In this document: positions 16,069-24,835 of the stretch, piece after piece
Layout of the letters: the number at the start of each line of letters is the position of its first letter
Position numbering within the stretch: the stretch's first letter is position 1
Assembly (NCBI GenBank): GCA_002451555.1
Contig: DKCU01000019.1
Span: 1-42,424, forward strand
From: Candidatus Segatella albertsiae
Lineage (GTDB): Bacteria > Bacteroidota > Bacteroidia > Bacteroidales > Bacteroidaceae
Length of the DNA: 42,424 nt
Direction of reading: 5' to 3'
Made by a program: the position numbers and the translations under genes
The notes under the pieces: generated by a model
Seen by the model: only the letters and a program-made list of their open reading frames with translations
Told to the model about the DNA's origin: nothing
Database searches by the model: none

Positions 16069-17040
16069 ATGCCGTCATTAAAAGAGATCAAAACTCGTAT
16101 AGCCAGCGTCAACAGCACCCGTAAGATTACGAGTGCCATGAAGATGGTGGCTTCCAGCAAGTTGCATCATGCTCAAGTGGCCATACAGAATATGTTGCCA
16201 TACGAGAATATGTTGGAGCATATCCTCAAGAGTTTCTTGGTTAGTACTCCTTCCGCACAGAGCGAGTTTGAATTGGAGCACAAGGAAACCAAGCGTGTGG
16301 CTCTTGTCGTATTCAGTTCCAACAGTTCGCTGTGCGGTGGTTTCAACGCCAACGTTATCAAGATGATGGTGCAAACGGTGGATGAGTATAAGGCTCAAGG
16401 CATTGACGACATCACGATTTATCCAATAGGTCGAAAAGTTGCTGAGAAAGTTCAAAAGCTTGGCTTGAAATCTGCCGGTGACTTCACGGAACTGGCAGAC
16501 AAACCCAATTCAAGTGATTGTTCAGAGATAGCAAGAGAGCTTGCCAAGAAGTATGCCAAAGGCGAACTTGACCGTGTAGAGATGATTTATCATCATTTCA
16601 AGAGTGCGGGCTCGCAGATACTGACTCGCAAGACATTCTTGCCTATTGACCTTTCAACCGAGGCAATAGGAGAGGACAACGACCGAGACTTGACTTCCAA
16701 CGTGGCTACGGCCAAGGCTCAGGAATACTTGCGCAAGAAGCAGGAAAATCAAGAACGTGAAACTACAGAGGCCAAGCCTCTCAATGATGACTTCATCGTG
16801 GAGCCTGACTTGGAGACGGTTTTGGGTGTCTTGATTCCAAAGCAATTGCACTTGATGGTATTCACAGCCTTGCTGGATAGTCAAGCTAGTGAGCATGCTG
16901 CCCGAATGGTAGCCATGCAAACCGCTACAGATAACGCCGATGAACTCTTGCGTGAGCTCAACTTGCAGTACAACAAGAGTCGTCAACAAGCCATTACGAA
17001 TGAATTGCTTGATATTGTTGGCGGTAGTGTCAACAATTAA
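16069..17040 (+). CDS. atpG: ATP synthase F1 subunit gamma
   Basis: Rotary central shaft. N-terminal coiled-coil helix SLKEIKTRIASVNSTRKITS, SSNSSLCGGFNANV near 83-96, and the C-terminal helix ARMVAMQTATDNADELLREL near 284-303. 323 residues against the usual 285-295: a charged insertion (about 197-245, including EYLRKKQENQERETTEAKPL) projects from the globular domain. Last gene of the operon, ending 20 bp before a strong hairpin terminator. Confidence 0.97.
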   Translation: MPSLKEIKTRIASVNSTRKITSAMKMVASSKLHHAQVAIQNMLPYENMLEHILKSFLVSTPSAQSEFELEHKETKRVALVVFSSNSSLCGGFNANVIKMMVQTVDEYKAQGIDDITIYPIGRKVAEKVQKLGLKSAGDFTELADKPNSSDCSEIARELAKKYAKGELDRVEMIYHHFKSAGSQILTRKTFLPIDLSTEAIGEDNDRDLTSNVATAKAQEYLRKKQENQERETTEAKPLNDDFIVEPDLETVLGVLIPKQLHLMVFTALLDSQASEHAARMVAMQTATDNADELLRELNLQYNKSRQQAITNELLDIVGGSVNN

Positions 17041-17060
17041 TGATACAACTATAAAAAGTT

Positions 17061-17122
17061 CGCCCTGAAAGGGCAAAAGCAACGTATATGAAGATGCTTT
17101 TGCTCTTTCAGGGCGATTTTTT
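17061..17122. terminator. Bidirectional terminator, GCCCTGAAAGGGC family (copy A)
   Basis: The 21-bp stem has arms 17061-17081 and 17095-17115 with one G-T pair and a 13-nt loop, then ATTTTTTG. The minus strand also ends in a T-run (AACTTTTTAT), so it can stop the atp operon from the left and the DUF3943 gene from the right. Each arm itself contains a small palindrome, GCCCT-GAA-AGGGC. Three relatives occur in this window. Confidence 0.88.
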
Positions 17123-17126
17123 GTCT

Positions 17127-19559
17127 CTAGATTTTATATTGCAATCCGATATGCGTGTCAAACGTGCGAGACTTCACATTGTCATGGAATGAATAGTAGG
17201 TATATCTCCAATAATAGGATGCACCAAGGTCTAGGCTGAGATGCTTGGAGAGATTCAGAAGCAATTGCATATCCGTAACCAAGAGAGAAGCATTGCCTTT
17301 GTCTCCTTGCGCATTGAGATAAAGTGGGTCGGTATGTTCCAAATCCTTGTGTTCGTATCCTTTCCAAGTGAATATTCGATAGTAGTCAGCACCAATCTTC
17401 AAACTCCCAACCTTGTTGAACTCCATCAAAGTCTTAATCTTGACGCTATAGCCGCTACCCATGTTGTAGTCCCTGTCTATCACATTATAGTAATCCGTCA
17501 GGCTACCACCTAGGATGATGCCATCCAGGAACAAACTTTGTTGCAACTTCGTCAGATTACCGACGGATGGGAAGCTACAGAGAATGCCAGGACCGACGGA
17601 TGCTGCTTCTGAAATGCGATATGGCACCTCGTTTGTTCCATCCTTGACAGGTTGAGAATCGTAGTAGTTGAAATGTTGGAAAATTCCGAACTGAATCATC
17701 ATATCCTTGTTTTCCAGAACGTGAGCTCCCCATAATCGGCCTAACAAATGCACGGATGTGATGAGCGGCTGGTTGCTACTAAGACCAAACGTCAAGTCGG
17801 TCGTGAAGAAATCATAAGGCTTGTTGGTATTCTCATCGAAAGGATCACCATAAATCAAGTTGAGGTTGATGTATGGATTTCCCTCTCCACGGAAAAGCGA
17901 GTTGTTGTCTGCCAAGTAACGATAACCAGCCGAAACTGAAAAGTTGACCGGAAGTTGCTGGTAGTCATGATACTTGTAATACTTGTCACGCACACGCCAC
18001 GCATCTCCACTGATGATACGGTTCAACTCCTTGATGGGACAAGTGACAGCACCCAAGAGTTCTCGAAGGAAGCGTTTAAATCCCCTTTGTCTATCATCAT
18101 AAACCAAGTTGCTGATGCGATGGGTCACCTCGCCAATGCAAACACCGCCAAAGGTTGTCGCCATCAAGTCATTGATAGCTGGTGGTTCAATCTCGCAAGT
18201 CGTTTCCCACATCAAACTTCCGCAGAAAGAATAGGGGATAGACTGCCAGAAATTCATCCCATGACTACGAGCGGCATTAAAGTACAATCCACCATGGTAC
18301 GGATGCGCAAAAAGATTTGTGGAGAACTGGTCGTTGTCCCATACAAATCCCGTCTCTAAGTTATGCTTGATGCTATGGAAGGAAATCTTGGCAAAATCCT
18401 CGTTCATCACAAATTGGTCGAAGCATTGCACGCCGACATTGATGCAAAAAGCCTCCAAGGCAGCTTTCCAAGGATGCTTCTTCTGACGAGAAGGGTCATT
18501 GAAAGCATAGACCATCATCAAACTGTCAGTGGCTGGAAGGTACGCAGCCTGTTGGCTCAGCAAATCATCTTCCTGATGGGATATGGAACTCTCAGCATTT
18601 TTGAGGGTGTTGCTTCTCATCAGGCGGAATGCCACGCCCCCTTCTACCAAAGCCCTGTCTCGATAGTGTCGATTGTGATGATAATATCGGGTATCTCCAT
18701 ATCCCACAGAAGCAAAGAGGGAGGTATATTGGCCCAATTGATAGTCCGCATTGATGCGAGCCTGCAGGGAATACAATCGCTGCGGCTTCTCGGAGGAATG
18801 CTCCTCGAATGTTTCCACATGATAATAGCCTAAGTCACCGCTCAGGGAGAAACGAGGCGAAAGTTGGAAATATTGACCAATGCGATAGTAAACAGCCCCA
18901 GAGAATCGTTTGTCCAATCCCATGTAATGCGTACCTATACCTATTATATTATAAGTACTCTTGTTGCGAAAGCGAACGGCAAGATTGAACTTTGAAGAAG
19001 TACCGGCGTATGCCATCAAATCTATGCGAGTCTTGGGATTGATGTTGACCAATCCTATCTTGTGGGCCACGGTGTCTCGACTATAGTTGATGATGCCAAT
19101 CTGCACGCCCCTCGGATGACTGACACAAGTATTGAAAAAGCCGATTTGTGAACCATTGAGGGTATCTGCGTAGTTGTACATCGCGGCTTGAATACCTCTC
19201 ATGTAGCCAGAGCAAACATTGGAAGCACCAGAGAGTTGGATGCCTCGTTTGATGCCCATGGCTACGTTGGTGATACCAGCCAACTGGACGCCACGCAATT
19301 CGGAAGTAGAGGCATTGCTGAGAAGTCCTATCTGAACACCGTTAACTACAGGCGCAAAGTTCGTCAAGCCAGACAACTGGAGACCCTGCATATCTTTCTT
19401 GACGACATTGGTCAAAAGACTCAATTTCGCGCCACGCAAAGAGTCGGTGTTGCCGAAGAGAGTGACATTGAAATGTTCCACACCTTTCTGGGCATGAGCC
19501 ATCGAAACACTCAGTCCCAAAGAAAGACCTAATAACAATTTATTTCTAATCTTAGCCAT
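17127..19559 (-). CDS. Outer-membrane protein: GVQ-repeat region, barrel, DUF3943
   Basis: 810-residue exported protein. Signal peptide MAKIRNKLLLGLSLGLSVSMAHA. Residues 42-160 hold six or seven repeats of about 22 residues with the pattern G-[VIL]-Q-[LI]-x-G-x-x-N (GLQLSGLTN, GVQIGLLSN, GVQLAGITN, GIQLSGASN, GVQIGIINY), like LA_2272-type surface repeats. Residues 180-315 are alternating aromatic/polar strands resembling a beta-barrel. From about 363 the DUF3943 family begins (HPWKAALEAFCINVGVQCFD, HPYHGGLYFNAARSHG), followed by more barrel-like strands to a terminal LQYKI. I start at 19559; the open frame extends upstream but without a signal. Function unknown. Confidence 0.85.
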   Translation of the reverse strand: MAKIRNKLLLGLSLGLSVSMAHAQKGVEHFNVTLFGNTDSLRGAKLSLLTNVVKKDMQGLQLSGLTNFAPVVNGVQIGLLSNASTSELRGVQLAGITNVAMGIKRGIQLSGASNVCSGYMRGIQAAMYNYADTLNGSQIGFFNTCVSHPRGVQIGIINYSRDTVAHKIGLVNINPKTRIDLMAYAGTSSKFNLAVRFRNKSTYNIIGIGTHYMGLDKRFSGAVYYRIGQYFQLSPRFSLSGDLGYYHVETFEEHSSEKPQRLYSLQARINADYQLGQYTSLFASVGYGDTRYYHHNRHYRDRALVEGGVAFRLMRSNTLKNAESSISHQEDDLLSQQAAYLPATDSLMMVYAFNDPSRQKKHPWKAALEAFCINVGVQCFDQFVMNEDFAKISFHSIKHNLETGFVWDNDQFSTNLFAHPYHGGLYFNAARSHGMNFWQSIPYSFCGSLMWETTCEIEPPAINDLMATTFGGVCIGEVTHRISNLVYDDRQRGFKRFLRELLGAVTCPIKELNRIISGDAWRVRDKYYKYHDYQQLPVNFSVSAGYRYLADNNSLFRGEGNPYINLNLIYGDPFDENTNKPYDFFTTDLTFGLSSNQPLITSVHLLGRLWGAHVLENKDMMIQFGIFQHFNYYDSQPVKDGTNEVPYRISEAASVGPGILCSFPSVGNLTKLQQSLFLDGIILGGSLTDYYNVIDRDYNMGSGYSVKIKTLMEFNKVGSLKIGADYYRIFTWKGYEHKDLEHTDPLYLNAQGDKGNASLLVTDMQLLLNLSKHLSLDLGASYYWRYTYYSFHDNVKSRTFDTHIGLQYKI

Positions 19560-19588
19560 AAATATGGTATTATTGATGAATGATGGGA

Positions 19589-19596
19589 CAAAAGTA
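19589..19596 (-). promoter_or_regulatory. -7 element for the DUF3943 gene
   Basis: TACTTTTG on the minus strand, 30 bp before the ATG at 19559. It supports that start over upstream ATGs. The -33 position is not consensus. Confidence 0.55.
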
Positions 19597-19709
19597 CAAA
19601 TAAAATCCGAAAAAACTCCAATTGCTAAAAAGTTTTTCCATGATTGTGGACAAAAAAAACACATCAGAAAACGTTTACGCTTCTTTTTGCGCAAAAAAAG
19701 CAACATTAT

Positions 19710-19740
19710 TTTGTCATTCCTAAATAAAGTATTATCTTTG
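19710..19740 (+). promoter_or_regulatory. rnf operon promoter, TTTG-N19-TATCTTTG
   Basis: -33 TTTG 19710-19713 and -7 TATCTTTG 19733-19740 with a 19-bp spacer. The leader to rseC at 19816 is about 70 nt. It is divergent from the DUF3943 promoter. Confidence 0.82.
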
Positions 19741-19815
19741 CACCTAAGAAATTGCCAACTCGACTTTGCAATATGCAAATGAAAGAAAGTGCAATCATGA
19801 TATTGTACAAAAACT

Positions 19816-20226
19816 ATGAGCGACAAGATAAAACATACAGGAATCATTGATATGATTGAGGAGGGATGCGTAAAGGTTCGCATTCTTCAGTCTTCGGCGT
19901 GTAGTGGATGCAAAGTAGCTTCCCATTGCAACGCTTCCGAGACCAAGGAGAAGTTGATCGAAGTACCCATCCATCAGGGACAATCCTTCCAAATTGGCGA
20001 CCCTGTAATGGTCGAAGCTGATGTCTCGGTAGGTTTCAAGGCCAGTTTTTATGGCTATCTCCTTCCCTTGCTGCTGATGGTGGCTGCATTGATCATCGTT
20101 CTCCAAGTGACGCAGTCGGAGGGAATGGCAGCATTGTCGGCATTAGGAATCTTGGTTCCATATTACTTGACTCTCTATCTGCTGAGAAATCAGCTGAAGA
20201 GGAAATTGACATTTGAGATAAAATAA
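19816..20226 (+). CDS. rseC: RseC/MucC family membrane protein
   Basis: 136 residues: an N-terminal cysteine-bearing domain (SACSGCKVASHC, Cys29, Cys32, Cys38, plus Cys18) and two membrane helices at about 78-97 and 104-123. RseC-family proteins are encoded with Rnf complexes and in E. coli are linked to SoxR reduction. The cysteines could hold a metal or Fe-S cluster feeding electrons to or from Rnf. It is the first gene of the operon, 21 bp before rnfB. The family call is firm, the role is inferred. Confidence 0.88.
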   Translation: MSDKIKHTGIIDMIEEGCVKVRILQSSACSGCKVASHCNASETKEKLIEVPIHQGQSFQIGDPVMVEADVSVGFKASFYGYLLPLLLMVAALIIVLQVTQSEGMAALSALGILVPYYLTLYLLRNQLKRKLTFEIK

Positions 20227-20247
20227 CTAAAACAAATACAAACAATT

Positions 20248-21168
20248 ATGAATTTCATTTTGATTGCAATCTTGGTACTTGGAGCCATCGCACTCATTGC
20301 TGCGCTGGTGCTCTTTGGTGTTTCCAAGAAGTTTGCCGTCGAAGAGGATCCTCGACTGGGACAGGTAGCAGAACTGCTTCCTGGCGCCAATTGTGGTGGT
20401 TGTGGCTTTGCTGGTTGTTCAGGCATGGCTGGGGCCTTGGTCAAGGGTGCTGATGCTGGCAGCATCGAAGGATTGATGTGTCCTGTAGGTGGTGCCGACG
20501 TGATGGGCAAAGTAGCCGACCTCCTTGGAATCGCTGTAGCCAATACAGAAGCCAAGGTAGCGGTAGTTCGTTGTAATGGCTCTTGCGAGCATCGCCCCCG
20601 CATCGCCGAGTATGATGGTTTGCACACTTGCGCCGCCATGAACTCTTGTGGTGCTGGCGAGACGGGTTGTGGATTCGGTTGCCTCGGTTGCGGCGACTGT
20701 GTCGCTGCCTGCCAGTTCGGAGCTATTGCCATCAACCCGGAGACAGGTCTCCCTGAGGTAGATGAAGAGAAGTGTACGGGTTGCGGTGCTTGCTCCAAGG
20801 CTTGTCCACGTCACATCATCGAACTTCGCAAGAAGGGTCCGAAGGGTCGTCGCGTCTATGTGCGTTGCGTCAACAAAGACAAGGGTGCTGTGGCAAGAAA
20901 GGCTTGTAGCGCTGCTTGCATCGGATGCGGCAAGTGCCAGAAAGTCTGCAAGTTTGAGGCCATCACTGTCGAGAACAACGTGGCTTATGTCGATTTCAAC
21001 AAGTGCCGTATGTGTACCAAATGTGTAGATGAGTGTCCAACGGGTGCTCTCGTAAAAGTTAATTTCCCAGTTAAGAAGGCGAAGCCAGCCGCAGAAGCTG
21101 CTCCTGCACAGGAAGCACCTGCCGCTCCTAAGGCTGCTGCCGAAGAAAAGAAGGAGGAACAAGCATGA
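20248..21168 (+). CDS. rnfB: Rnf electron transport complex subunit B
   Basis: Ferredoxin-accepting Fe-S subunit of the Rnf complex. One N-terminal membrane helix (3-25), then the 4Fe-4S domain with Cys49, Cys52, Cys57 and Cys78 (NCGGCGFAGC), followed by four CxxCxxC(x3)C ferredoxin motifs around 145-155, 176-186, 224-234 and 253-263, so five clusters are predicted. Longer than the proteobacterial form (about 190 residues), as in clostridial and Bacteroidota Rnf. The last 35 residues are an Ala/Pro/Glu/Lys tail. Its TGA stop overlaps the rnfC ATG. Confidence 0.96.
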   Translation: MNFILIAILVLGAIALIAALVLFGVSKKFAVEEDPRLGQVAELLPGANCGGCGFAGCSGMAGALVKGADAGSIEGLMCPVGGADVMGKVADLLGIAVANTEAKVAVVRCNGSCEHRPRIAEYDGLHTCAAMNSCGAGETGCGFGCLGCGDCVAACQFGAIAINPETGLPEVDEEKCTGCGACSKACPRHIIELRKKGPKGRRVYVRCVNKDKGAVARKACSAACIGCGKCQKVCKFEAITVENNVAYVDFNKCRMCTKCVDECPTGALVKVNFPVKKAKPAAEAAPAQEAPAAPKAAAEEKKEEQA

Positions 21169-22517
21169 ATTTGAGAACTTTTAGAATCGGTGGAGTACAC
21201 CCAGACGAGAATAAGATTACCGCAGAGATGGCTACCCAGGTGGCAGCTCTTCCCAAGCAGGCTATCTTTCCACTAGGTCAGCACATTGGTGCTCCAGCCA
21301 AACCTGTTGTCGCCAAGGGCGACAAGGTGAAAGTGGGTACCCTGATAGCTGAAGCCGGTGGTTTCGTGAGTGCTCCTATATATAGTTCTGTCTCTGGAAC
21401 AGTTTTCAAGGTAGATGCATCTATTGATGCCACAGGCTATCGCAAGCCATGTATCATCATCAATGTGGAAGGAGACGAGTGGGAGGAGAGCATTGACCGC
21501 TCCGATAAATTGGAGACCATAGAAAGTCATCCGGAACTTACACCTGAGGAAATCGTCAACCGCATCAAGGTGGCTGGTGTCACAGGTATGGGTGGTGCAG
21601 GCTTCCCTACGTTCATCAAACTTTGTCCTCCTCCAGGCGCAAAGGCTGAGTGCGTCATCATCAACGGTGTGGAATGTGAACCTTATATCACTGCCGACTA
21701 TCGCTTGATGATGGAACATGCTGACGAGATTCTCGTAGGCTTGAACCTCTTGATGAAGGCTGCCAAGGTAGAGAAGGGTTATATCGGTATAGAGGACAAC
21801 AAGCCTGCTGCCATCCAACTCTTTGAGGAAAAGACAGCCAACGATTCTCGCATCGAGATAGTCCCATTGGCAAAGAAGTATCCTCAGGGAGGAGAGAAGC
21901 AGTTGGTTGACGCAGTGATTCGCCGTCAGGTTCCAGCTCCTCCAGCCATTCCGGTCAACGTTGGAGCGATAGTTCAGAACGTAGGTACTGCATTCGCTGT
22001 TTATCAGGCAGTTATGAAGAACAAGCCTTTGTTCGAGCGTTATACGACCGTGACGGGTAAGCAAATCAAGAACCCAGGCAACTTTCTCGTGCGCATGGGA
22101 ACGCCATTCTCACAGATGATAGAGACTTGCGGCGGATTGCCAGAGGGAGACAACAAGGTGTTGGCAGGTGGTCCGATGATGGGTAAGGCTGTCATTAGCT
22201 TGGACGTACCAGTAACCAAGGGTACCAACTCCATCACCGTGTTGACTGATGCCGAGGCTCATCGCAAGAAGGCTCAACCTTGTATCCGTTGCGCCAAGTG
22301 CGTGGAGGCTTGTCCGATGGGCTTGGAGCCATACTTGTTGGCTACCTTGAGCGTGATGAAGGACTATGAGCGATTGGAAGCCGAGGACATCACTTCCTGT
22401 ATCTCCTGTGGTTCCTGCCAGTTCACCTGTCCGTCACATCGTCCTATCCTCGACAACATCCTTGCTGGCAAGGGCGCAGTCATGGGCATCATCAAGGCTC
22501 GTAACGCCAAGAAGTAA
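21165..22517 (+). CDS. rnfC: Rnf electron transport complex subunit C
   Basis: NADH/FMN-binding subunit where NAD+ is reduced. The N-terminal barrel-sandwich part is followed by GMGGAGFPT (141-149) and an NGVECEPYI segment of the NADH/FMN fold. Two 4Fe-4S motifs: Cys373/376/379/383 (CIRCAKCVEACP) and Cys412/415/418/422 (CISCGSCQFTCP). 450 residues, without the long Ala-rich C-terminal repeats of enterobacterial RnfC. The start overlaps rnfB by 4 bp, indicating translational coupling. Confidence 0.96.
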   Translation: MNLRTFRIGGVHPDENKITAEMATQVAALPKQAIFPLGQHIGAPAKPVVAKGDKVKVGTLIAEAGGFVSAPIYSSVSGTVFKVDASIDATGYRKPCIIINVEGDEWEESIDRSDKLETIESHPELTPEEIVNRIKVAGVTGMGGAGFPTFIKLCPPPGAKAECVIINGVECEPYITADYRLMMEHADEILVGLNLLMKAAKVEKGYIGIEDNKPAAIQLFEEKTANDSRIEIVPLAKKYPQGGEKQLVDAVIRRQVPAPPAIPVNVGAIVQNVGTAFAVYQAVMKNKPLFERYTTVTGKQIKNPGNFLVRMGTPFSQMIETCGGLPEGDNKVLAGGPMMGKAVISLDVPVTKGTNSITVLTDAEAHRKKAQPCIRCAKCVEACPMGLEPYLLATLSVMKDYERLEAEDITSCISCGSCQFTCPSHRPILDNILAGKGAVMGIIKARNAKK

Positions 22518-22595
22518 TCTTGTACAGGGATATCTAAGAAGTAAACTTGTACAACGGAATTCAAATCAGATTTCAACAAGAAATTTCAATAAGAA
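22509..22595. repeat. Two tandem duplications filling the rnfC-rnfD spacer
   Basis: AAGAAGTAATCTTGTACA (22509-22526, including the rnfC stop) recurs at 22536-22553 with one change, a 27-bp period. Then ATTTCAACAAGAA (22570-22582) and ATTTCAATAAGAA (22583-22595) stand back to back, ending exactly at the rnfD ATG. Nearly the whole 78-bp spacer is built from these duplications. Confidence 0.85.
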
Positions 22596-23597
22596 ATGAG
22601 TAAATTAATAGTATCATTATCGCCACATGCCCATGGCAATGAGAGCGTGGAGAAAAATATGTACGGTGTGATTATCGCACTCGTGCCAGCCATTCTCGCC
22701 TCATTGTACTTCTTCGGCTTGGGTTCGGCAGTCGTTCTGCTTACCTCTGTGGCAGCCTGCGTCTTCTTCGAGTGGGCAATCACCAAATATCTCTTGAAGG
22801 AAGAGACCAGCATCATGGATGGCTCTGCCATCATCACGGGTCTCTTGCTCGGCATGAACTTGCCTAGCAACCTTCCACTCTGGATCATCATTATCGGTGC
22901 GCTCTTTGCCATCGGTGTAGGAAAAATGACTTTCGGCGGACTGGGAAACAATCCTTTCAACCCTGCGCTGGTAGGTCGTTGTTTCTTGCTCGTCAGCTTC
23001 CCAGCTCAGATGACATCGTGGCCAGTCGCGGGGCAGTTGCTCAACTACACGGATGCTACCACCGCAGCGACACCGCTCGCCATCATGAAGACCGCCATCA
23101 AGACCGGTGACAGTTCAGTGTTGAATCAGCTTCCTGATTCCTTGAGCATGCTCTTCGGAGCTACCGGCGACGGGTTCGGTGCCGGTACGACCGGTGAGGT
23201 TTGCGCCATCGCCCTCTTGTTGGGTTTGGCATATATGCTCTGGAAGAAGATCATCACCTGGCACATACCAGTAAGCATCATCGCCACGGTATTCGTATTC
23301 AGCGGTTTGATGCACTTGGCAAATCCTGTGTATGCCAATCCATTCGCAGTCATCCTGAGTGGAGGTTTGATGCTTGGTGCCATCTTCATGGCCACAGACT
23401 ACGTGACTTCCCCAATGACTCACAAGGGTCAGCTCATCTACGGTGTTTGCATCGGTCTCCTGACCATCATCATCCGTAACTGGGGTAGTTATCCAGAAGG
23501 TATGTCATTCGCCATTCTTATCATGAATGCGTTCACACCTCTTATTAACACATATGTAAAACCAAAGCGCTTCGGGGAGAAGCCTGCTAAGAAATAA
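22596..23597 (+). CDS. rnfD: Rnf electron transport complex subunit D
   Basis: Integral membrane, ion-translocating subunit with covalently bound FMN. 333 residues and about nine or ten hydrophobic helices. The FMN-threonine motif is YTDATTAATPL (151-161), with Thr159 as the predicted attachment site; the usual S/T-G-A-T reads TAAT here. Conserved NNPFNPALVGR at 118-128. It lies 78 bp after rnfC behind duplicated spacer sequence. Confidence 0.95.
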   Translation: MSKLIVSLSPHAHGNESVEKNMYGVIIALVPAILASLYFFGLGSAVVLLTSVAACVFFEWAITKYLLKEETSIMDGSAIITGLLLGMNLPSNLPLWIIIIGALFAIGVGKMTFGGLGNNPFNPALVGRCFLLVSFPAQMTSWPVAGQLLNYTDATTAATPLAIMKTAIKTGDSSVLNQLPDSLSMLFGATGDGFGAGTTGEVCAIALLLGLAYMLWKKIITWHIPVSIIATVFVFSGLMHLANPVYANPFAVILSGGLMLGAIFMATDYVTSPMTHKGQLIYGVCIGLLTIIIRNWGSYPEGMSFAILIMNAFTPLINTYVKPKRFGEKPAKK

Positions 23598-23609
23598 GGA
23601 GGAAGAGAC

Positions 23610-24242
23610 ATGCAGAAATTAGAATCATCATTGAAGAACATGGTTCTCGTGTTGGTAGGTGTCGCACTCATCGTAGGTGCTATCCTCGCATACGTCAACC
23701 ATATCACCTCGGGACCTATCGCCCAGAAGGCTGAGCAGTCATTGGCTGCCGGCATCAAGAGCGTCATGGGCACTGACGAGCTTCAGGTAGCAGAACCAGA
23801 AGAGGTACAGCAAACCATCGATGGCAAGCAGGTGACATTTACCATCCACAAGTGCTCCGACAAAGGCGGTGCTTCACTCGGTGCAGCCGTAGAAAGCACC
23901 ACAGGTGGATTTGGCGGCGACCTCAAGGTACTCGTAGGTTTTGACAACGATGGAAAGATATTGGGCTACACCATTCTCCAGACTTCGGAGACTCCAGGTT
24001 TGGGTGCCAAGGCTGCCACTTGGTTTCAGAAAGACGGAAAGGGCAGCGTCATCGGCAAGACTCCCAAGGACGGTGACCTCCATGTGAGCAAGGACGACAA
24101 GAGCGGCAACGCCGTAGATGCCATCACGGCATCAACCATCACGAGCCGCGCTTTCCTCAAGGCTATTAACCAAGCATACGCTGCATACGCACAGAAAGGT
24201 GCCGATGCGCAGAGCGGAGCTACAAAAGTAAAGAAAGGATAA
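23610..24242 (+). CDS. rnfG: Rnf electron transport complex subunit G
   Basis: Periplasm-facing flavoprotein subunit. One N-terminal membrane helix (about 10-29), then the FMN-binding domain: GYTILQTSETPGLGAKA (119-135), and DAITASTITSR (170-180) with Thr176 the predicted covalent FMN site. The motif reads T-A-S-T rather than the usual S/T-G-A-T. 210 residues. An SGAT string in the C-terminal tail (202-205) lacks the surrounding consensus. Confidence 0.94.
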   Translation: MQKLESSLKNMVLVLVGVALIVGAILAYVNHITSGPIAQKAEQSLAAGIKSVMGTDELQVAEPEEVQQTIDGKQVTFTIHKCSDKGGASLGAAVESTTGGFGGDLKVLVGFDNDGKILGYTILQTSETPGLGAKAATWFQKDGKGSVIGKTPKDGDLHVSKDDKSGNAVDAITASTITSRAFLKAINQAYAAYAQKGADAQSGATKVKKG

Positions 24243-24248
24243 GCCAGT

Positions 24249-24833
24249 ATGAGTAATATTAAGATTTTGATGAACGGACTCATCAAGGAGAACCCAACCT
24301 TCGTGTTGCTCCTTGGTATGTGTCCTACCTTGGCTACCACCACAAGTGCCATCAACGGCCTCTCCATGGGCTTGGCGACTATGGCGGTGCTAATTTGTAC
24401 CAACTTCGTGATTTCTTGCATTAAGAAAATCACCCCGGATATGGTTCGCATCCCAGTGTTTATCGTTGTGATAGCAGCCTTCGTTACCATCTTGCAGATG
24501 TTCATGAGTGCGTATGCACCAGATAGCATCAACCAAGCTTTGGGTATCTACATTCCTCTGATTGTAGTGAACTGTATCATCCTCGGTCGTGCTGAGAGCT
24601 TTGCAGCCAAGAACAGCCCATTGGCAAGTCTTTTTGACGGTTTAGGATGCGGCTTGGGATTCACCCTCGCATTGACCTTGTTAGGTTGTGCCCGTGAGAT
24701 ATTAGGTGCAGGCAGCCTCTTCGGTGTAGCCTTGTTGCCAGAGACCACGAACATCTTGGTGTTCATCTTGCCTCCAGGTGCCTTCTTGACATTGGGATAT
24801 ATCATTGCAATATTTAATAAAGTTAGGAGTTAG
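24249..24833 (+). CDS. rnfE: Rnf electron transport complex subunit E
   Basis: Six-helix membrane subunit of the NqrD/RnfE family. LLGMCPTLATTT (Cys25) and VVNCIILGR (Cys109) are the two cysteines that, with the matching pair in RnfA, hold the intramembrane [2Fe-2S] cluster. 194 residues, standard. Starts 6 bp after rnfG and ends 2 bp before rnfA. Confidence 0.95.
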   Translation: MSNIKILMNGLIKENPTFVLLLGMCPTLATTTSAINGLSMGLATMAVLICTNFVISCIKKITPDMVRIPVFIVVIAAFVTILQMFMSAYAPDSINQALGIYIPLIVVNCIILGRAESFAAKNSPLASLFDGLGCGLGFTLALTLLGCAREILGAGSLFGVALLPETTNILVFILPPGAFLTLGYIIAIFNKVRS

Positions 24834-24835
24834 AA

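Noticed and set aside
24213..24224. SGAT in the RnfG tail as a second flavin site
   Set aside because: Lacks the flanking D-A-x-T and TITS context, and lies in a low-complexity tail after the FMN domain.
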